Shown in pieces: positions 43,724 to 53,403 of a stretch of 64,000 bases of DNA. Below the pieces are notes generated by a model. That model worked only from the letters and a program-made list of their open reading frames with translations, had not been told where the DNA came from and did not search any database. The stretch's first letter is position 1. Every line of letters starts with the position of its first letter. The position numbers and the translations under genes are program-made. The DNA comes from Acidobacteriota bacterium (GTDB taxonomy: Bacteria > Acidobacteriota > Terriglobia > Terriglobales > Acidobacteriaceae), in NCBI GenBank assembly GCA_003225055.1, contig QIAU01000125.1, positions 1 to 64,000 of the forward strand, in the 5' to 3' direction.

Positions 43724-44647
43724 TTACTGGCTGACCGGCTCGCGCACCGCTTCTTCCACCCGATTTCTTCCTTTTCGCTTCGCATCGTACAGCGCAGCGT
43801 CTGCCATCTGTAAGATAGCTTCAAGGCCTAGGCAAGGACCTGCTAACGTTGTCCCCATACTCGCAGTAATCGTGATGGAATGTGTATTACACATGACCGG
43901 CTGCGAGCAAACAGCGAGCCTGAGTTCGTCCGCTCGGCTGGTAGTAGTTCCCAAGTCGCAGCCGGGCAGCACGAGCAGGAATTCTTCTCCTCCGTAACGA
44001 CCAACCCCATCGTAGAGGCGGAGACGCGAGCGCATGCGCTGCGCAACCTCCTTCAGAACCATGTCCCCTGCCAGGTGTCCGATGGAGTCATTAACCGATT
44101 TGAAGTGGTCGACGTCAACCAGGACGACTCCGAGCGGCAGCTTGCTGCGGCGCGCGCGGGAGATTTCTCTTCCCAGAAAATCGATGATCTCGGCACGATT
44201 CCAAACCTGGGTCAAAGAGTCATGCGTGGCCGCGACGCGGTAGGATTCGCGAGCCTTTACCAGCTGTTCCTGCACCTCCAGAATCCGGGTTGCCGCCAAC
44301 AACCGGGCGCGCAATTCCGGGGCATCGAAGGGCTTGGTTAAAAAGTCATCGGCTCCAGCCTGCATGGCGTCCAGCAAATCCTGCTTTTGGCTCTTGGAGG
44401 TCAACAGCAAGGTGTAGATATAGGGCTCAGTTGGGTCGCGATGACGTATCCTTCGACATAGCTCGACACCGTCGATTCCGGGGAGAACCCAATCGAGAAC
44501 AGCCAGGCGCGGCGCATCCGGCTTCTGCAGCAGTTTCCAAGCCTCGGAACCGTCATTGGCGATCACGACCTCGAAGCCCCAGTCTCGCAGGAAAGCGGTT
44601 ACCAGGTGGCGGTAAACCTTCGAGTCCTCGGCAAGCAGAATGCGCAT
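43724..44647 (-). CDS. Response regulator diguanylate cyclase (PleD/WspR-like)
   Basis: A 307-residue cytoplasmic protein. Residues 1-120 form a receiver domain with acidic pocket EDS at 7-9, phospho-acceptor D52 (VLDWVLPG) and K105 (DFLTKPF). Residues 135-300 are a GGDEF domain with active GGEEF at 219-223 and I-site RLYD at 210-213. Phosphorylation by an unidentified kinase is expected to dimerise it and start cyclic-di-GMP synthesis. It is convergent with the membrane cyclase at 40608 (stop codons 11 bp apart). No kinase lies nearby. Confidence 0.93.
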   Translation of the reverse strand: MRILLAEDSKVYRHLVTAFLRDWGFEVVIANDGSEAWKLLQKPDAPRLAVLDWVLPGIDGVELCRRIRHRDPTEPYIYTLLLTSKSQKQDLLDAMQAGADDFLTKPFDAPELRARLLAATRILEVQEQLVKARESYRVAATHDSLTQVWNRAEIIDFLGREISRARRSKLPLGVVLVDVDHFKSVNDSIGHLAGDMVLKEVAQRMRSRLRLYDGVGRYGGEEFLLVLPGCDLGTTTSRADELRLAVCSQPVMCNTHSITITASMGTTLAGPCLGLEAILQMADAALYDAKRKGRNRVEEAVREPVSQ

Positions 44648-45166
44648 ATTATCGTTACCTTACACAGGGGCGGGGGTCTCCCGTGCCATGAACCCTGCAC
44701 TGGACGTTACCAAGGTACCTGATGCCTTTGAAGGGATCTGGGAGACCCGACCAGCGTTTTCTTTTTCCCTCATTCCGACCGACGCGAAGGTATCTGCATT
44801 TCTTTCGCTCTCAGTGGAAGCGAAGCCACCGATGCGCGCGGAGGTCACGAATCTGATCGTTCGAATCCGGGTTGATCCGCGCGCGTTTTTCTTCCCCCAA
44901 CACCTTGTCATCCCGTCTGTAACGGCCTTGGCGGTGTCAAGCAGCGATTCGGCGGAACTGCCCCCTCCCTGGTCTTCCGCTCCGCGGAAGGCAGGCCTAG
45001 TCGAAGGAGCCTTTACCCTCTCTCGACGAACCACAAACCTGTCGGGGAATTTCCGACCACTCCCGACATCAGGTCTGTGCGCCCTGCCCCCGCATCTAAT
45101 TTAATATCTTTGGAGAGAATAGACGCTTTCATGGGCGCGGCCGTCGGCCTGTGCCCAGGAGGAGCT
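44648..45166. other. Spacer with no gene
   Basis: Divergent spacer between the response-regulator and M48 genes. No reading frame has coding character. An exact 8-bp inverted repeat CGCGCGGA / TCCGCGCG lies near 44835-44883 around GTTCGAATCC, which resembles a tRNA T-loop; the arms are too close together for a tRNA. The M48 promoter is probably in the right part. Confidence 0.5.
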
Positions 45167-46537
45167 ATGAAACAACTCTTCGCGCGATATCTGGCGATCC
45201 TGCTCATCTGGTGCCTCGCCCTAGCAGCGCGGGTGCAGCCCTCCCGCGGTTTCGACATGTTTTCCTCCCAAGAGGAGGTCCAGGCCGGACAACAGGCTTC
45301 CGAGCAGGTTAGCAAGCAGCTTCCCGTCTTGCCGGATTCCAGCCCTGTCACACAGTACGTCGAACGCCTCGGCACGCAGTTAGCAGCGCACGCTCCGGGG
45401 GAAAAATGGCCCTACAGCTTTCACGTCGTGAACCAGAAAGAGATCAACGCGTTCGCCCTTCCCGGCGGGCCGGTTTACGTGAATCTGGGCACGATCCAGG
45501 CGGCCGACAACGAAGCCGAGTTAGCGGGCGTCATGGCGCACGAAATTTCCCATGTCGTGCAGCGTCACGGAACGCGCGCCGCCAGCAAGCAGATGATGGC
45601 GCAACTGCCGCTCTCGATTCTCGGCGGATTAATGGGAAGTGGCGCCCTATCGCAGATGGCGCAATTGGGGATTTCTTTCGGAGTAGGCTCCTATTTTCTG
45701 AAGAACTCACGTCAAGCCGAGTCGGAAGCGGACCTGCTGGGTACGGACATCATGTACGACACCGGGTTCAATCCCCACGCCATGGCCGATTTCTTTGAAA
45801 AGATCGAAAAAGAAGGCGGCGCTGGTGGCCCACAATTTCTCAGCGACCATCCCAATCCGGGGAATCGCCGCCAGGCCGTGACTAAAGAAGTGAATACGCT
45901 GCCACGCAAAAGTTCTTACCGCTCAGACAGCGCGGAATTCCTGCGCATTAAGCAAACCGTCGGCAGCATGCACCCGCTCACTGCGCAGCAAATCGCGGCT
46001 CAGCAGAAACAGGGAACAGCGGTCGCCGACGCCGGCGGTCTCGCGTCCGATGTCACGCCCAGCCGGTCCAGCAAAACGCTGAACCACAGCCTTTTTCAGA
46101 TTGCCTATCCCGACAACTGGCAGGCTTTTGGCGACCAGTCATCAGCTGTGACCATTGCTCCCCGCAGCGGCGTTTCGCAAAACGCAATCGCCTACGGCGT
46201 GATGGTCAACGGCTATCAGCCGGAAGGGGCGACCAACCTGGACGCGGCCACGCACCAGCTGATTGCATCCCTGCGCCAATCGAACCCCGCTTTACGCGAG
46301 ATCGGTCACGATGAAGATATCCGCGTGAATGGCAGGCCCGGCAAGTCGGTGGACATGATCGGCGCCTCGCCCCTCGAAGGGCAAGGCGGACGCGCTGTCT
46401 CCGAACGTGATTGGCTGGTTACGTTCCAGCGGTCCGACGGCAACCTGCTCTACCTGGTCTTCATTTCGCCCGACCAGGACTTTGGTAAACTGCGACCCAC
46501 TTTCGAGGAAATGCTCAAGTCGGTGCATTTGAAGTGA
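45167..46537 (+). CDS. M48 family metalloprotease (BepA/LoiP-like)
   Basis: A 456-residue exported protease. The ATG at 45167 follows AGGAGGAG and opens a signal peptide (MKQLFARYLAILLIWCLALA). The zinc motif is HEISH at residues 125-129, with the third ligand E185 in ESEADLLG and D189. The segment NAFALPGGPVYVNLG matches periplasmic BepA-type enzymes. Residues from about 300 form an extra domain (LFQIAYPDNW ... VHLK) unlike the TPR region of BepA. It probably works on outer-membrane protein quality. The longer frame from 45077 is not used. Confidence 0.88.
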   Translation: MKQLFARYLAILLIWCLALAARVQPSRGFDMFSSQEEVQAGQQASEQVSKQLPVLPDSSPVTQYVERLGTQLAAHAPGEKWPYSFHVVNQKEINAFALPGGPVYVNLGTIQAADNEAELAGVMAHEISHVVQRHGTRAASKQMMAQLPLSILGGLMGSGALSQMAQLGISFGVGSYFLKNSRQAESEADLLGTDIMYDTGFNPHAMADFFEKIEKEGGAGGPQFLSDHPNPGNRRQAVTKEVNTLPRKSSYRSDSAEFLRIKQTVGSMHPLTAQQIAAQQKQGTAVADAGGLASDVTPSRSSKTLNHSLFQIAYPDNWQAFGDQSSAVTIAPRSGVSQNAIAYGVMVNGYQPEGATNLDAATHQLIASLRQSNPALREIGHDEDIRVNGRPGKSVDMIGASPLEGQGGRAVSERDWLVTFQRSDGNLLYLVFISPDQDFGKLRPTFEEMLKSVHLK

Positions 46538-47025
46538 GGGGAGAAGATGCCCAGCAGTTATCTCGGGGATAGTTGGCGGCGATATTCAACAACAGTTTCC
46601 AAACCGCGTGCGTCACTAGGTTTTTAGACCGGCTGCCTCGACCCGGACTTCACGCCAGGGTTCGAGAGTCTTCCACTCGATGAAATCGCCCGCCACAGGC
46701 GCAATCAGATCAAGCCCTCGCAGCTGATGCTGAGAAGGCAGACAGAGCGTCCGCTAGCGGGTCGAGAGCATACCGAGAAATGCTCCCGTGCGGCCAGTCA
46801 GCCCTGTGGCCTGGCCCCCCACTCCTGCCGCCAGCCAAATCTCAATCGTTCGCGGTGGCGACCTTAGTTGAATGCAAACCGGCGTTCGCGCCCCGACGCC
46901 GTAGTGGACGATACCGCAAATTCAATTTCCCCAGCCCAGTGCCGAGGAAGAACCAATGCCCGGTCCACGCGGAGTATGCTGGATGTGGCTAAGGATTTGT
47001 TTTGTTCGACTGAATTGGAGGACTC
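46538..47025. other. Spacer with possible small relic
   Basis: No intact gene. On the minus strand, about 46625-46750, a short open stretch reads HQLRGLDLIAPVAGDF and then EWKTLEPWREVRVEAAG, ending at a stop. It looks protein-like but I do not recognise the family and no start is present; it may be a decayed C-terminus. Confidence 0.35.
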
Positions 47026-47529
47026 GTGTCGAAATTCGCCGGAGGTCTTTCGATTGGGTTGGTGTGGATTTTGGTTTTCTTGCTGCCGGTTGTGACCGTT
47101 CTGGCAGCGGGTCAGGCACCCTCTGCACCTGGTTTCGGCGCTCGCGAGCGGATTGCGCGCGCGGTGGACAGAGTTCTAAAGGCAGGTCTGCAGGCGAAAA
47201 TCCCGCCTCACGTCTCTGAAATGCTGCGTATTTCCGCCGACCTGAAAGAATGTCCGGTCGCACAGCGCTTCGAGCGGAGCGGGAAGCTGGTGCGCGGGTT
47301 TAACGTTTCAATCACGGACAAGAACAACATTGTGCTTTTCGTCGCCAATGAGGCCACGAACGAACAAACCTACTATCTGACATCGGGTCTGGGCGGGCTC
47401 GGTAGAGTGGTGGCGGCCAGGGAGGGCACCGGGCACGTTCTGCGGGTCACGGCCAGGGAGAAGGCGGCGTTCGAGAGGGAACTAAAGTTCTGGCTGGACC
47501 GGATAGTTCCGGCCAGGACGTCGAAGTGA
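47026..47529 (+). CDS. Exported protein of unknown function
   Basis: A 167-residue protein with a clear signal peptide (GLVWILVFLLPVVTVLAAG). The GTG start at 47026 has TGGAGG seven bases upstream. The mature part has an alpha-helical start (ARERIARAVDRVLKAGLQ) and a mixed C-terminal half, with VLFVANEATNEQTYYLTSGLG in the middle. No enzyme motif is visible. I do not recognise a family. It is monocistronic. Confidence 0.65.
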   Translation: MSKFAGGLSIGLVWILVFLLPVVTVLAAGQAPSAPGFGARERIARAVDRVLKAGLQAKIPPHVSEMLRISADLKECPVAQRFERSGKLVRGFNVSITDKNNIVLFVANEATNEQTYYLTSGLGGLGRVVAAREGTGHVLRVTAREKAAFERELKFWLDRIVPARTSK

Positions 47530-48549
47530 AGGAAACGACTTTACAGCCCATTTCGCAGTGGACTTCGACACCAGATGCCGGCACCTGGTTGCAGAGGCAA
47601 CGCACGAACGTTTCAATCGTCCAGTCTTCCTGGCTAATACATTCGGCTCCGTGTAGGCCTGGATCGAGCGGCACACTCGCAGACAGTGGGCTGGATTTCG
47701 GGAAAAATCTTCTCGCCCTGCCGTCGAGGCAGGGCCCCGGCAACATTTTCGTAAAAAGGTACGGGAATGACCAGGGGAGCACCTGCCGCGTTCTTGCCCC
47801 CCTTGAAGCGAATGCTTTGCGGATTGTGTGACGCCGGCGCATCCTTCCGAAGGCGTGGCCGTCGTCTTAACCTTTACTCCTGTATCTTGGTAGCCTGCGA
47901 CCCACCGGTGCAGCAGACGCCGAGGCGCGATTTTCGTAGTCAATCGAGGTCCGACCATATACGTGACGATTCCGTTCTAAATGGAGTCCGCCTTTCTCAG
48001 GAGTCACGGTTATTGCCAGCCGGCTTTGCGCGGATCCTGTTGGGCATCCTTCCTGGCTCGGCTCCCTGGGCCAGATGTCATCCTGTGGAGGCTGAACGTG
48101 CTCGATCTTGTCCGGCATCTCTTGCGTCGGCGCAAGCGGTAAGAGGCCGGACTGGTGGCGCCAAAATGACTTTTTGCCAGCTTCCCACATCCCATCCCGT
48201 TTTGCGGTGACTCTTGTCATGCCACACCCTGCGGTGCTGAGCTCTGTCTTTCATGACGAGAAATTCGATGAAGGCGGGCGTCGTCCTTTGCGCAGCAACG
48301 TGGGAAGTAAGAAGCGCGTCAAGCCCTGTAGATCACCCACTGCACCCAACCTTCTGATCGACCGCAGATATTTTCTCGCCACTCATGTCCCTTTCTGCAA
48401 CTCAAGCATTTTCAAAACTTTGCGGGTGTCAAAAACCGCGGTCGTTTGCGCAAACATCGGCCGGAATTGGGGAGGGTATATCCCCGGCTGCGCGGGATTC
48501 CCCCAGCCGATGCGCGTCCCGCTTACGCTCAATTACGGCCCGTGTTCAG
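47530..48549. other. One-kilobase spacer with no recognised gene
   Basis: No reading frame on either strand shows a known domain or consistent coding character. The only notable element is the palindrome at 47715-47735. The stretch 48450-48549 leads into the mglA-type gene on the other strand. Confidence 0.5.
47715..47735. repeat. Perfect palindrome GCCCTGCC-GTCGA-GGCAGGGC
   Basis: An 8-bp perfect stem with a 5-nt loop. The stem is the same as that at 650-676, which suggests a dispersed palindromic family. No T-run follows. Confidence 0.55.
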
Positions 48550-49137
48550 CTAGCCGCCCTGCTTCAGCTCAATCAGCACTTGCCGGGCGATCTCTTTCAG
48601 GGTTTCAAACACGCCGACACCTTGGAAGGCAACCGACTCGATCACCGGCTCGTTCTTTCTCTGCAACTCGTTCTTAAGCTGGTCGACGGGCAGGACATTG
48701 GGCAGATCGCGTTTGTTCAACTGAAGCACGTAGGGGATCTTTTCGAAGTTGTAACCGTGCTCCTGCAGGTTGGCCATGAGGTTATCCATGGCCTCGAGGT
48801 TCGCATCCATACGTTCTTCCTGCGAGTCGGCAACAAACACAATGCCGTCGACCCCGCGCAGGATGAGCTTTCGGCTGGCGTCGTAGAACACTTGTCCGGG
48901 AACCGTGTACAAATGCATGCGTGTTTTGAACCCACGCACCGAGCCCAGATCGAGCGGCAGGAAATCGAAAAACAGCGTACGTTCGGTCTCGGTAGCCAGC
49001 GAGATCATCTTGCCTTTTTGCTGCTCGGCGGTCTTTTGATAAATGTACTGCAGGTTGGTGGTCTTGCCGCCAAGCCCGGCGCCGTAATAGACGATCTTGC
49101 AATTAATCTCGCGGGCTGCGAAGTTAATGAAGCTCAA
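48550..49137 (-). CDS. mglA: MglA-type small GTPase
   Basis: A 195-residue Ras-like GTPase. The P-loop is GAGLGGKTT, the switch II region reads [13 protein letters not shown] with the Thr in place of Asp that marks MglA, and the guanine motif is NKRD. The usual MglA start, MSFIN, is matched by [13 protein letters not shown]; the codon before it is TTG at 49137, seven bases after GAGGG, so this is the preferred start. The open frame from 49173 adds 12 unlikely residues. MglA sets cell polarity and motility in myxobacteria. No mglB (roadblock) gene is beside it. Confidence 0.87.
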   Translation of the reverse strand: MSFINFAAREINCKIVYYGAGLGGKTTNLQYIYQKTAEQQKGKMISLATETERTLFFDFLPLDLGSVRGFKTRMHLYTVPGQVFYDASRKLILRGVDGIVFVADSQEERMDANLEAMDNLMANLQEHGYNFEKIPYVLQLNKRDLPNVLPVDQLKNELQRKNEPVIESVAFQGVGVFETLKEIARQVLIELKQGG

Positions 49138-49296
49138 ACGTTCCCTCAGAGGCTTCCGCGGGCATTCCGACACACCAAAAACACCCGAGGTTAAATTGGC
49201 AATGGATGATAACTCATTGGTTTTATATCACATGCGACAGCAATCCTGAGAGATTCCCAGGGTTACTACTGGGAGCCCGAGGCCCCGGAAGGGAGT

Positions 49297-50574
49297 TCAC
49301 GGGTTTACACCCGGGCCTTCGCGCACGGGAGGGAGTGGACAATAACCAGCCCGCGCCCGGACATCGAGATCGGGGACGTCAACCCGAACCTCAAGGTCGC
49401 GGCAGGTAGTCGCGAGAGTACCTTTGGCCTGATATCCGAGCGTGTACTGGTTGCGGGCGTCGTCCATGGCTTTGGTGTAGGCGGTCTCGATTGCCGGGCG
49501 CGATAACTCTGGGAATACCTCACCCCCGGTGGCGCTAGCGTACCTGGGCAGGAGGTTGTCATAGCCTTGGCGCGGCAGATGAAGCCTGGAAAGTTGCTTG
49601 TATGCGGGCAGTGACGAGGTATCGGTGCCCACCCCATATACTGAAATCTGGTTCGTGAGCAGGATTTTTAGGGTGTCGGCATAGCTGGCGGTGCTGCCCA
49701 GTTCGCGTCCGTCGCTGATAACAAAGATGATTTTACGCCGGGTGCGGTCTTGCTTGGCCAGCTCCAAAGCCGCCCGCAGGATTGCGTCGTTGAGAACGTG
49801 CGACTCTTTAGGAGGCGTGGAAACGCTGACGGGCCCTCCCCCGACCGGCAATCCGTTTATGACCGGTCCTGTGGCCAGCGGCCCAGAGGTCACGGGTATC
49901 CCGCTGTTGCGCCCGCGATCCAGTTTTAACTCGTTCAGCGCCTGAACCAGTCTCTGGTTGACTTGAGTGAAATCCGTAAGCCGTGAAACCGTGCTGCTGT
50001 AGGTGTAGAGCGAAACCTGGTCGTACTGGCTGAAGGCGCCTTGCAGGGCGGCAAAAGTCTGATTGATTTTCTGCACAGACGCATCCGGCAGCCCCAAATC
50101 GAATATGACCGCGGCGGAAAGGAAAAAGGGATCACTGGTGAAGTAACTCAGCTTCTGCTTCACGCCGTCTTCATAAACGGAAAAATCTTTAGGGAGCAGC
50201 CCATCCACCACATTGCCCGTGTTCTTATCCTTGACCGTGACCGGCACCACGACGAAGTTCACTCGCGTGGTCAGCGTGTAGAGCTCATCGCGCGTATTCT
50301 TGCCATCGGGGGTCGCCGCTCCCTCGGGAACCGTCTTGATGCTCGGTTTCGGAGGCTGGTTGGGGGAGGCTTGATCGCCCGCGGCGGGCGGATTCTCCGG
50401 CTCGGGTTGCACGGGTGCCGTCGGGGGCGGAAAAGGTTGTGGCGGGCGAGTCGCCGAGGGCGCGTCTGGAATGTCCTGAGGTTTCTGCTCGGGCGGCTGC
50501 TGCGCGGCACCCAGAACCGCCGTAACCCAGAGGATAGCTGCCAGCCAATGTGCCCATTGCCATTTCCGGACCAC
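49297..50574 (-). CDS. VWFA-related Acidobacterial domain protein 1
   Basis: About 425 residues. The GTG at 50574 opens a signal peptide (WAHWLAAILWVTAVLGAAQQ). A proline/alanine/glutamine-rich segment of about 80 residues follows, then a beta strand region (VNFVVVPVTVKDKNTGNVV) that leads the Acidobacterial VWFA family, and a VWA-type domain from about residue 150. The MIDAS position reads FDLGLPD, without the D-x-S-x-S pattern, so divalent-metal binding there is doubtful. The C-terminus has YTLGYQAKGTL. Function of the family is unknown. It is divergent from VWA protein 2. Confidence 0.85.
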   Translation of the reverse strand: MVRKWQWAHWLAAILWVTAVLGAAQQPPEQKPQDIPDAPSATRPPQPFPPPTAPVQPEPENPPAAGDQASPNQPPKPSIKTVPEGAATPDGKNTRDELYTLTTRVNFVVVPVTVKDKNTGNVVDGLLPKDFSVYEDGVKQKLSYFTSDPFFLSAAVIFDLGLPDASVQKINQTFAALQGAFSQYDQVSLYTYSSTVSRLTDFTQVNQRLVQALNELKLDRGRNSGIPVTSGPLATGPVINGLPVGGGPVSVSTPPKESHVLNDAILRAALELAKQDRTRRKIIFVISDGRELGSTASYADTLKILLTNQISVYGVGTDTSSLPAYKQLSRLHLPRQGYDNLLPRYASATGGEVFPELSRPAIETAYTKAMDDARNQYTLGYQAKGTLATTCRDLEVRVDVPDLDVRARAGYCPLPPVREGPGVNP

Positions 50575-50698
50575 GTCTCTACCCGTCCCTTCCGTGTCTT
50601 GGGCCCCCGTAAATTCTGCTACTTGAGATGTCCAAACCTGCTCGCTTGGCGCATCTAAGAGTACAGTAATAGAGTAACAAAAACGTCGGAATCTCCTC

Positions 50699-51724
50699 AT
50701 GTCAAAAGTCCATGTGGTGCGGATACTAATCGGGGCGTCCCTGGTGTTGTTCCTGGCGGCGGGAACCGGCTTCCTCTGGGCGCAAGCCGACTCCCAGCAG
50801 AATGATCAGGACCAGTCCGTCGAGACCTTGAAGGTCAACGTCAACGTTGTGCAGCTTTTCTTCAACGTGAAGGACAAGCACGGACTCCTGATTCCCGACC
50901 AGACCAAGGATGACTTTGAGGTGCTCGAAGACGGCAAGCCTCAAACCATCAAATATTTCACCGCGGAGTCAAACCTGCCGTTGACCCTGGGTATGCTGAT
51001 CGATAGCAGCGGCAGCCAGGAACGCGTGCTGGACATGGAAAAGGAAGTGGGCGGCGCTTTCCTCAATGAGATCCTGCGCGACAAAGACCTGGCTTTCGTC
51101 CTCAGCTTCGACGTAAACGTCGACCTGCTGCAGGACTTCACCAATTCCACGCGCCGTCTGCGAACGGCCCTGAACAGCGCCCGCATCAACACCGGTGGCG
51201 GAGGCGGCTGCGGCGGCGTGCCTGGCCTGGGTGGCGGTCCCGTGCCTTGTGCGGGAACGCCCAAAGGCACCCTGCTTTACGATGCCGTCTATCTCGCTTC
51301 CCATGACGAGCTGTCCCACGAAGTCGGGCGCAAGGCCATGATCATTCTGACCGATGGCGAGGATCAGGGCAGTCAGTTGAGGATCAAAGACGCCATCGAA
51401 GCCGCGCAGAAATCGGATTCCATTGTCTACGTTCTGCTCATTGCCGATCGCGGTTTCTACGGCTTGGGGGGGTACTCCGGGGACGCTGCCATGAAGAAGC
51501 TGGGCGGCGAAACCGGTGGCCGCGTAATTGAAGTGGGAAACAAGACCGAGAAATTGAAGCAGGCCTTCAACCAGATTGCCCAGGAGTTGCGCAGCCAGTA
51601 CAACATCGGCTACACGCCCAGCAATCCCAAGCTGGACGGGACTTTCAGAAGAATCGAGATCCGCTCCAAGAAGGGCTACAAGGTCCAGGCTCGCAGCGGC
51701 TACTACGCCTTAGCTCCGCGCTAG
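50699..51724 (+). CDS. VWFA-related Acidobacterial domain protein 2
   Basis: A 341-residue secreted protein with signal peptide (IGASLVLFLAAGTGFLWAQA). VNVVQLFFNVKDKHGLLIPD and the phrase LEDGKPQTIKYF match the family N-terminal part. The VWA domain has an intact MIDAS D102-S-S-G-S106 and a threonine/aspartate pair in ILTDGEDQGS. A glycine/cysteine-rich loop (GGGGGCGGVPG) interrupts the middle. The C-terminal QYNIGYTPSNPKLDG is shared by all three paralogues. It probably takes part in surface protein interaction. It is read divergently from VWA protein 1 with about 124 bp between starts. Confidence 0.87.
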   Translation: MSKVHVVRILIGASLVLFLAAGTGFLWAQADSQQNDQDQSVETLKVNVNVVQLFFNVKDKHGLLIPDQTKDDFEVLEDGKPQTIKYFTAESNLPLTLGMLIDSSGSQERVLDMEKEVGGAFLNEILRDKDLAFVLSFDVNVDLLQDFTNSTRRLRTALNSARINTGGGGGCGGVPGLGGGPVPCAGTPKGTLLYDAVYLASHDELSHEVGRKAMIILTDGEDQGSQLRIKDAIEAAQKSDSIVYVLLIADRGFYGLGGYSGDAAMKKLGGETGGRVIEVGNKTEKLKQAFNQIAQELRSQYNIGYTPSNPKLDGTFRRIEIRSKKGYKVQARSGYYALAPR

Positions 51725-51773
51725 GCCTGCATTCATTGCATGTCCTCATGCTGAGGGGGATGGAATTCGTGTC

Positions 51774-52184
51774 TCAACGAGTTCGTGCCCGCTCCTTGAG
51801 CGGAATCACAAATTTGAGCCCGGACCACACCTCATTGACCGCGCATACTTTGACGTCAACTAATCCTGCGGCCAGTCCAAGGGCACGTATTTTGTTTTCG
51901 TCGAGGTCGCTGACAACGCCAGAACTCTTTTTTGGCCAAGCTACCCACAACATGCCGGCAGGTTCCAGTCTCTTCGTCCACTGAGGAAAGCTTTTCTTCA
52001 GGTCAGCCTGAGTCTTGGCGAAAAGCAAGATAAAATCAAGCGGCCCCTGTCCAGCCATTTCGCATCCGACCATAGCTGCTTTCAGTTCGATTTTTACGTC
52101 CGGAGGAGTGTTGGGCAGAGCAATTCGGGCGCGCGTTCTGATGCCCAGCTTCTGAGGCAGTGGCGTACCCGAGTAACCGGCCAT
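51774..52184 (-). CDS. DUF3052 family protein
   Basis: A 136-residue cytosolic protein. MAGYSGTPLPQKLGI at the N-terminus and LWVAWPKKSSGVVSDLDENK, ALGLAAGLVDVKVCAVNEVW in parts are signatures of the DUF3052 family, whose function is unknown. The start ATG at 52184 follows AGGTG and lies 4 bp after the VWA protein 3 stop, indicating coupling. A longer open frame (to 52406) overlaps the VWA gene and is not used. Confidence 0.82.
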   Translation of the reverse strand: MAGYSGTPLPQKLGIRTRARIALPNTPPDVKIELKAAMVGCEMAGQGPLDFILLFAKTQADLKKSFPQWTKRLEPAGMLWVAWPKKSSGVVSDLDENKIRALGLAAGLVDVKVCAVNEVWSGLKFVIPLKERARTR

Positions 52185-52188
52185 GTGT

Positions 52189-53370
52189 TCACCTATTGTG
52201 GGGGGCGTAATAGCCACGGCGGGAACGGACATGAAAGCCTTTCTGATCCGCCGTGATTTGAATGCTGCGGAAGCGGCCATCGGTGCGGAAATCTTCGGGT
52301 ATATAGGCCAGCGCGTATTGACTGCGCAACTCGTTCTGAATCTCGGCAAAATCGTTAGACACATCGCGTAGTTGGAAAGGGAAGAAAGGGCGTCCACCGG
52401 TGGCATCCGCGATACGCTCCAGAATTTTGTCGCCCTGCCTCTTGACGCCCGAGACGTTCGTGCTGATGGTATACACGATCACGTCAGCACGCTGCGCCAT
52501 TTCAATCGCTTCTTCCCGGGTCACGCGGCTCTGATTGTCTTCGCCGTCGCTCAGCAGAATGATGGCACGGCGCACCGGTCCTTTGCGTGGAGCATTCTTC
52601 AACTTGTCGCGGCAGGCGAAATACAGAGCATCGTACATGGCCGTTCCGCCGCCCGCGCGAAGTGCCCGCACCCCCCGAGAAAGCAATTCCGTGCTGTCCG
52701 TGAAATCTTGAGTGATTTCCGGCGTGGTATCAAACCCGACAACAAACGCCTTGTCGTAGCTCGGACGGATGATCTGGTTGAGAAACTCGATGGCCGCCTC
52801 CTGCTCGAATTTGAAGCGGTCACGTACCGAATTGCTGGCGTCCACCAGAAGCCCTACCTGCAAGGGCAAGTCCGTTTCGTTTCGAAAACTGCGGATTTCC
52901 TTAGCCGGCTTGTTGTCATCTAGAACTCTGAAATTGTCTTTCCTCAAGTCCCTTACGTAGTGACCGTGCTTGTCGATCACCACGAAGACGACGTTCACCT
53001 CGTTGACGGTCTTGCGGATAGTAGTGAGGGAATCATCGTTTTCAGTGGAATCGGCATCGCGGGGAGGAGTCGGCTTGGCTTCCCTGGACGGAGGTGAAGC
53101 GGTCGTCGGCTCTTGCGGGACATGTTTCGAGGGCAACGTCTCCGTTACTGCCGCCGAAGGGGGTGGCGCTTCCTGTCCGATCGGCTTTAGCTCTTGAATG
53201 TCGGAAGAGCGTGGCGATTGTGGCTTGCCGGGAGCAGCCTTGGGCGGCTGCTTTTGCCCGTGCACGGCGGAAGGAGCGGAAGGCAGTTCCGGTTGCTTAT
53301 CGTTCTGTGCGGCGGCGCTGAAGGCCAGCATTATCAAGGCTGCCGGCCATGTAACCCAAACTAATTTCAT
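52189..53370 (-). CDS. VWFA-related Acidobacterial domain protein 3
   Basis: A 393-residue secreted protein. A signal peptide (WPAALIMLAFSAAAQ) is followed by about 95 residues rich in proline, serine and glutamine, then VNVVFVVIDKHGHYVRDL and the VWA domain with MIDAS D177-A-S-N-S181 and ILLSDGEDNQSR. The C-terminal AYIPEDFRTDGRFR is the family ending. It shares its layout with proteins 1 and 2 nearby, so the three arose by local duplication. It is followed at once by the DUF3052 gene. Confidence 0.87.
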   Translation of the reverse strand: MKLVWVTWPAALIMLAFSAAAQNDKQPELPSAPSAVHGQKQPPKAAPGKPQSPRSSDIQELKPIGQEAPPPSAAVTETLPSKHVPQEPTTASPPSREAKPTPPRDADSTENDDSLTTIRKTVNEVNVVFVVIDKHGHYVRDLRKDNFRVLDDNKPAKEIRSFRNETDLPLQVGLLVDASNSVRDRFKFEQEAAIEFLNQIIRPSYDKAFVVGFDTTPEITQDFTDSTELLSRGVRALRAGGGTAMYDALYFACRDKLKNAPRKGPVRRAIILLSDGEDNQSRVTREEAIEMAQRADVIVYTISTNVSGVKRQGDKILERIADATGGRPFFPFQLRDVSNDFAEIQNELRSQYALAYIPEDFRTDGRFRSIQITADQKGFHVRSRRGYYAPHNR

Positions 53371-53403
53371 GTGAGCTATCGATTCATTATAACCAACCTG
53401 GAG

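Noticed and set aside
44835-44883. tRNA gene (GTTCGAATCC with flanking complementary arms)
   Set aside because: The complementary arms are about 33 bases apart, too short for a tRNA, and no D- or anticodon arm can be built.
47530-48549. Open frames of 60-190 codons in the one-kilobase spacer
   Set aside because: Composition is arginine/serine/proline-rich without domains, signal or neighbours; frames overlap on both strands.
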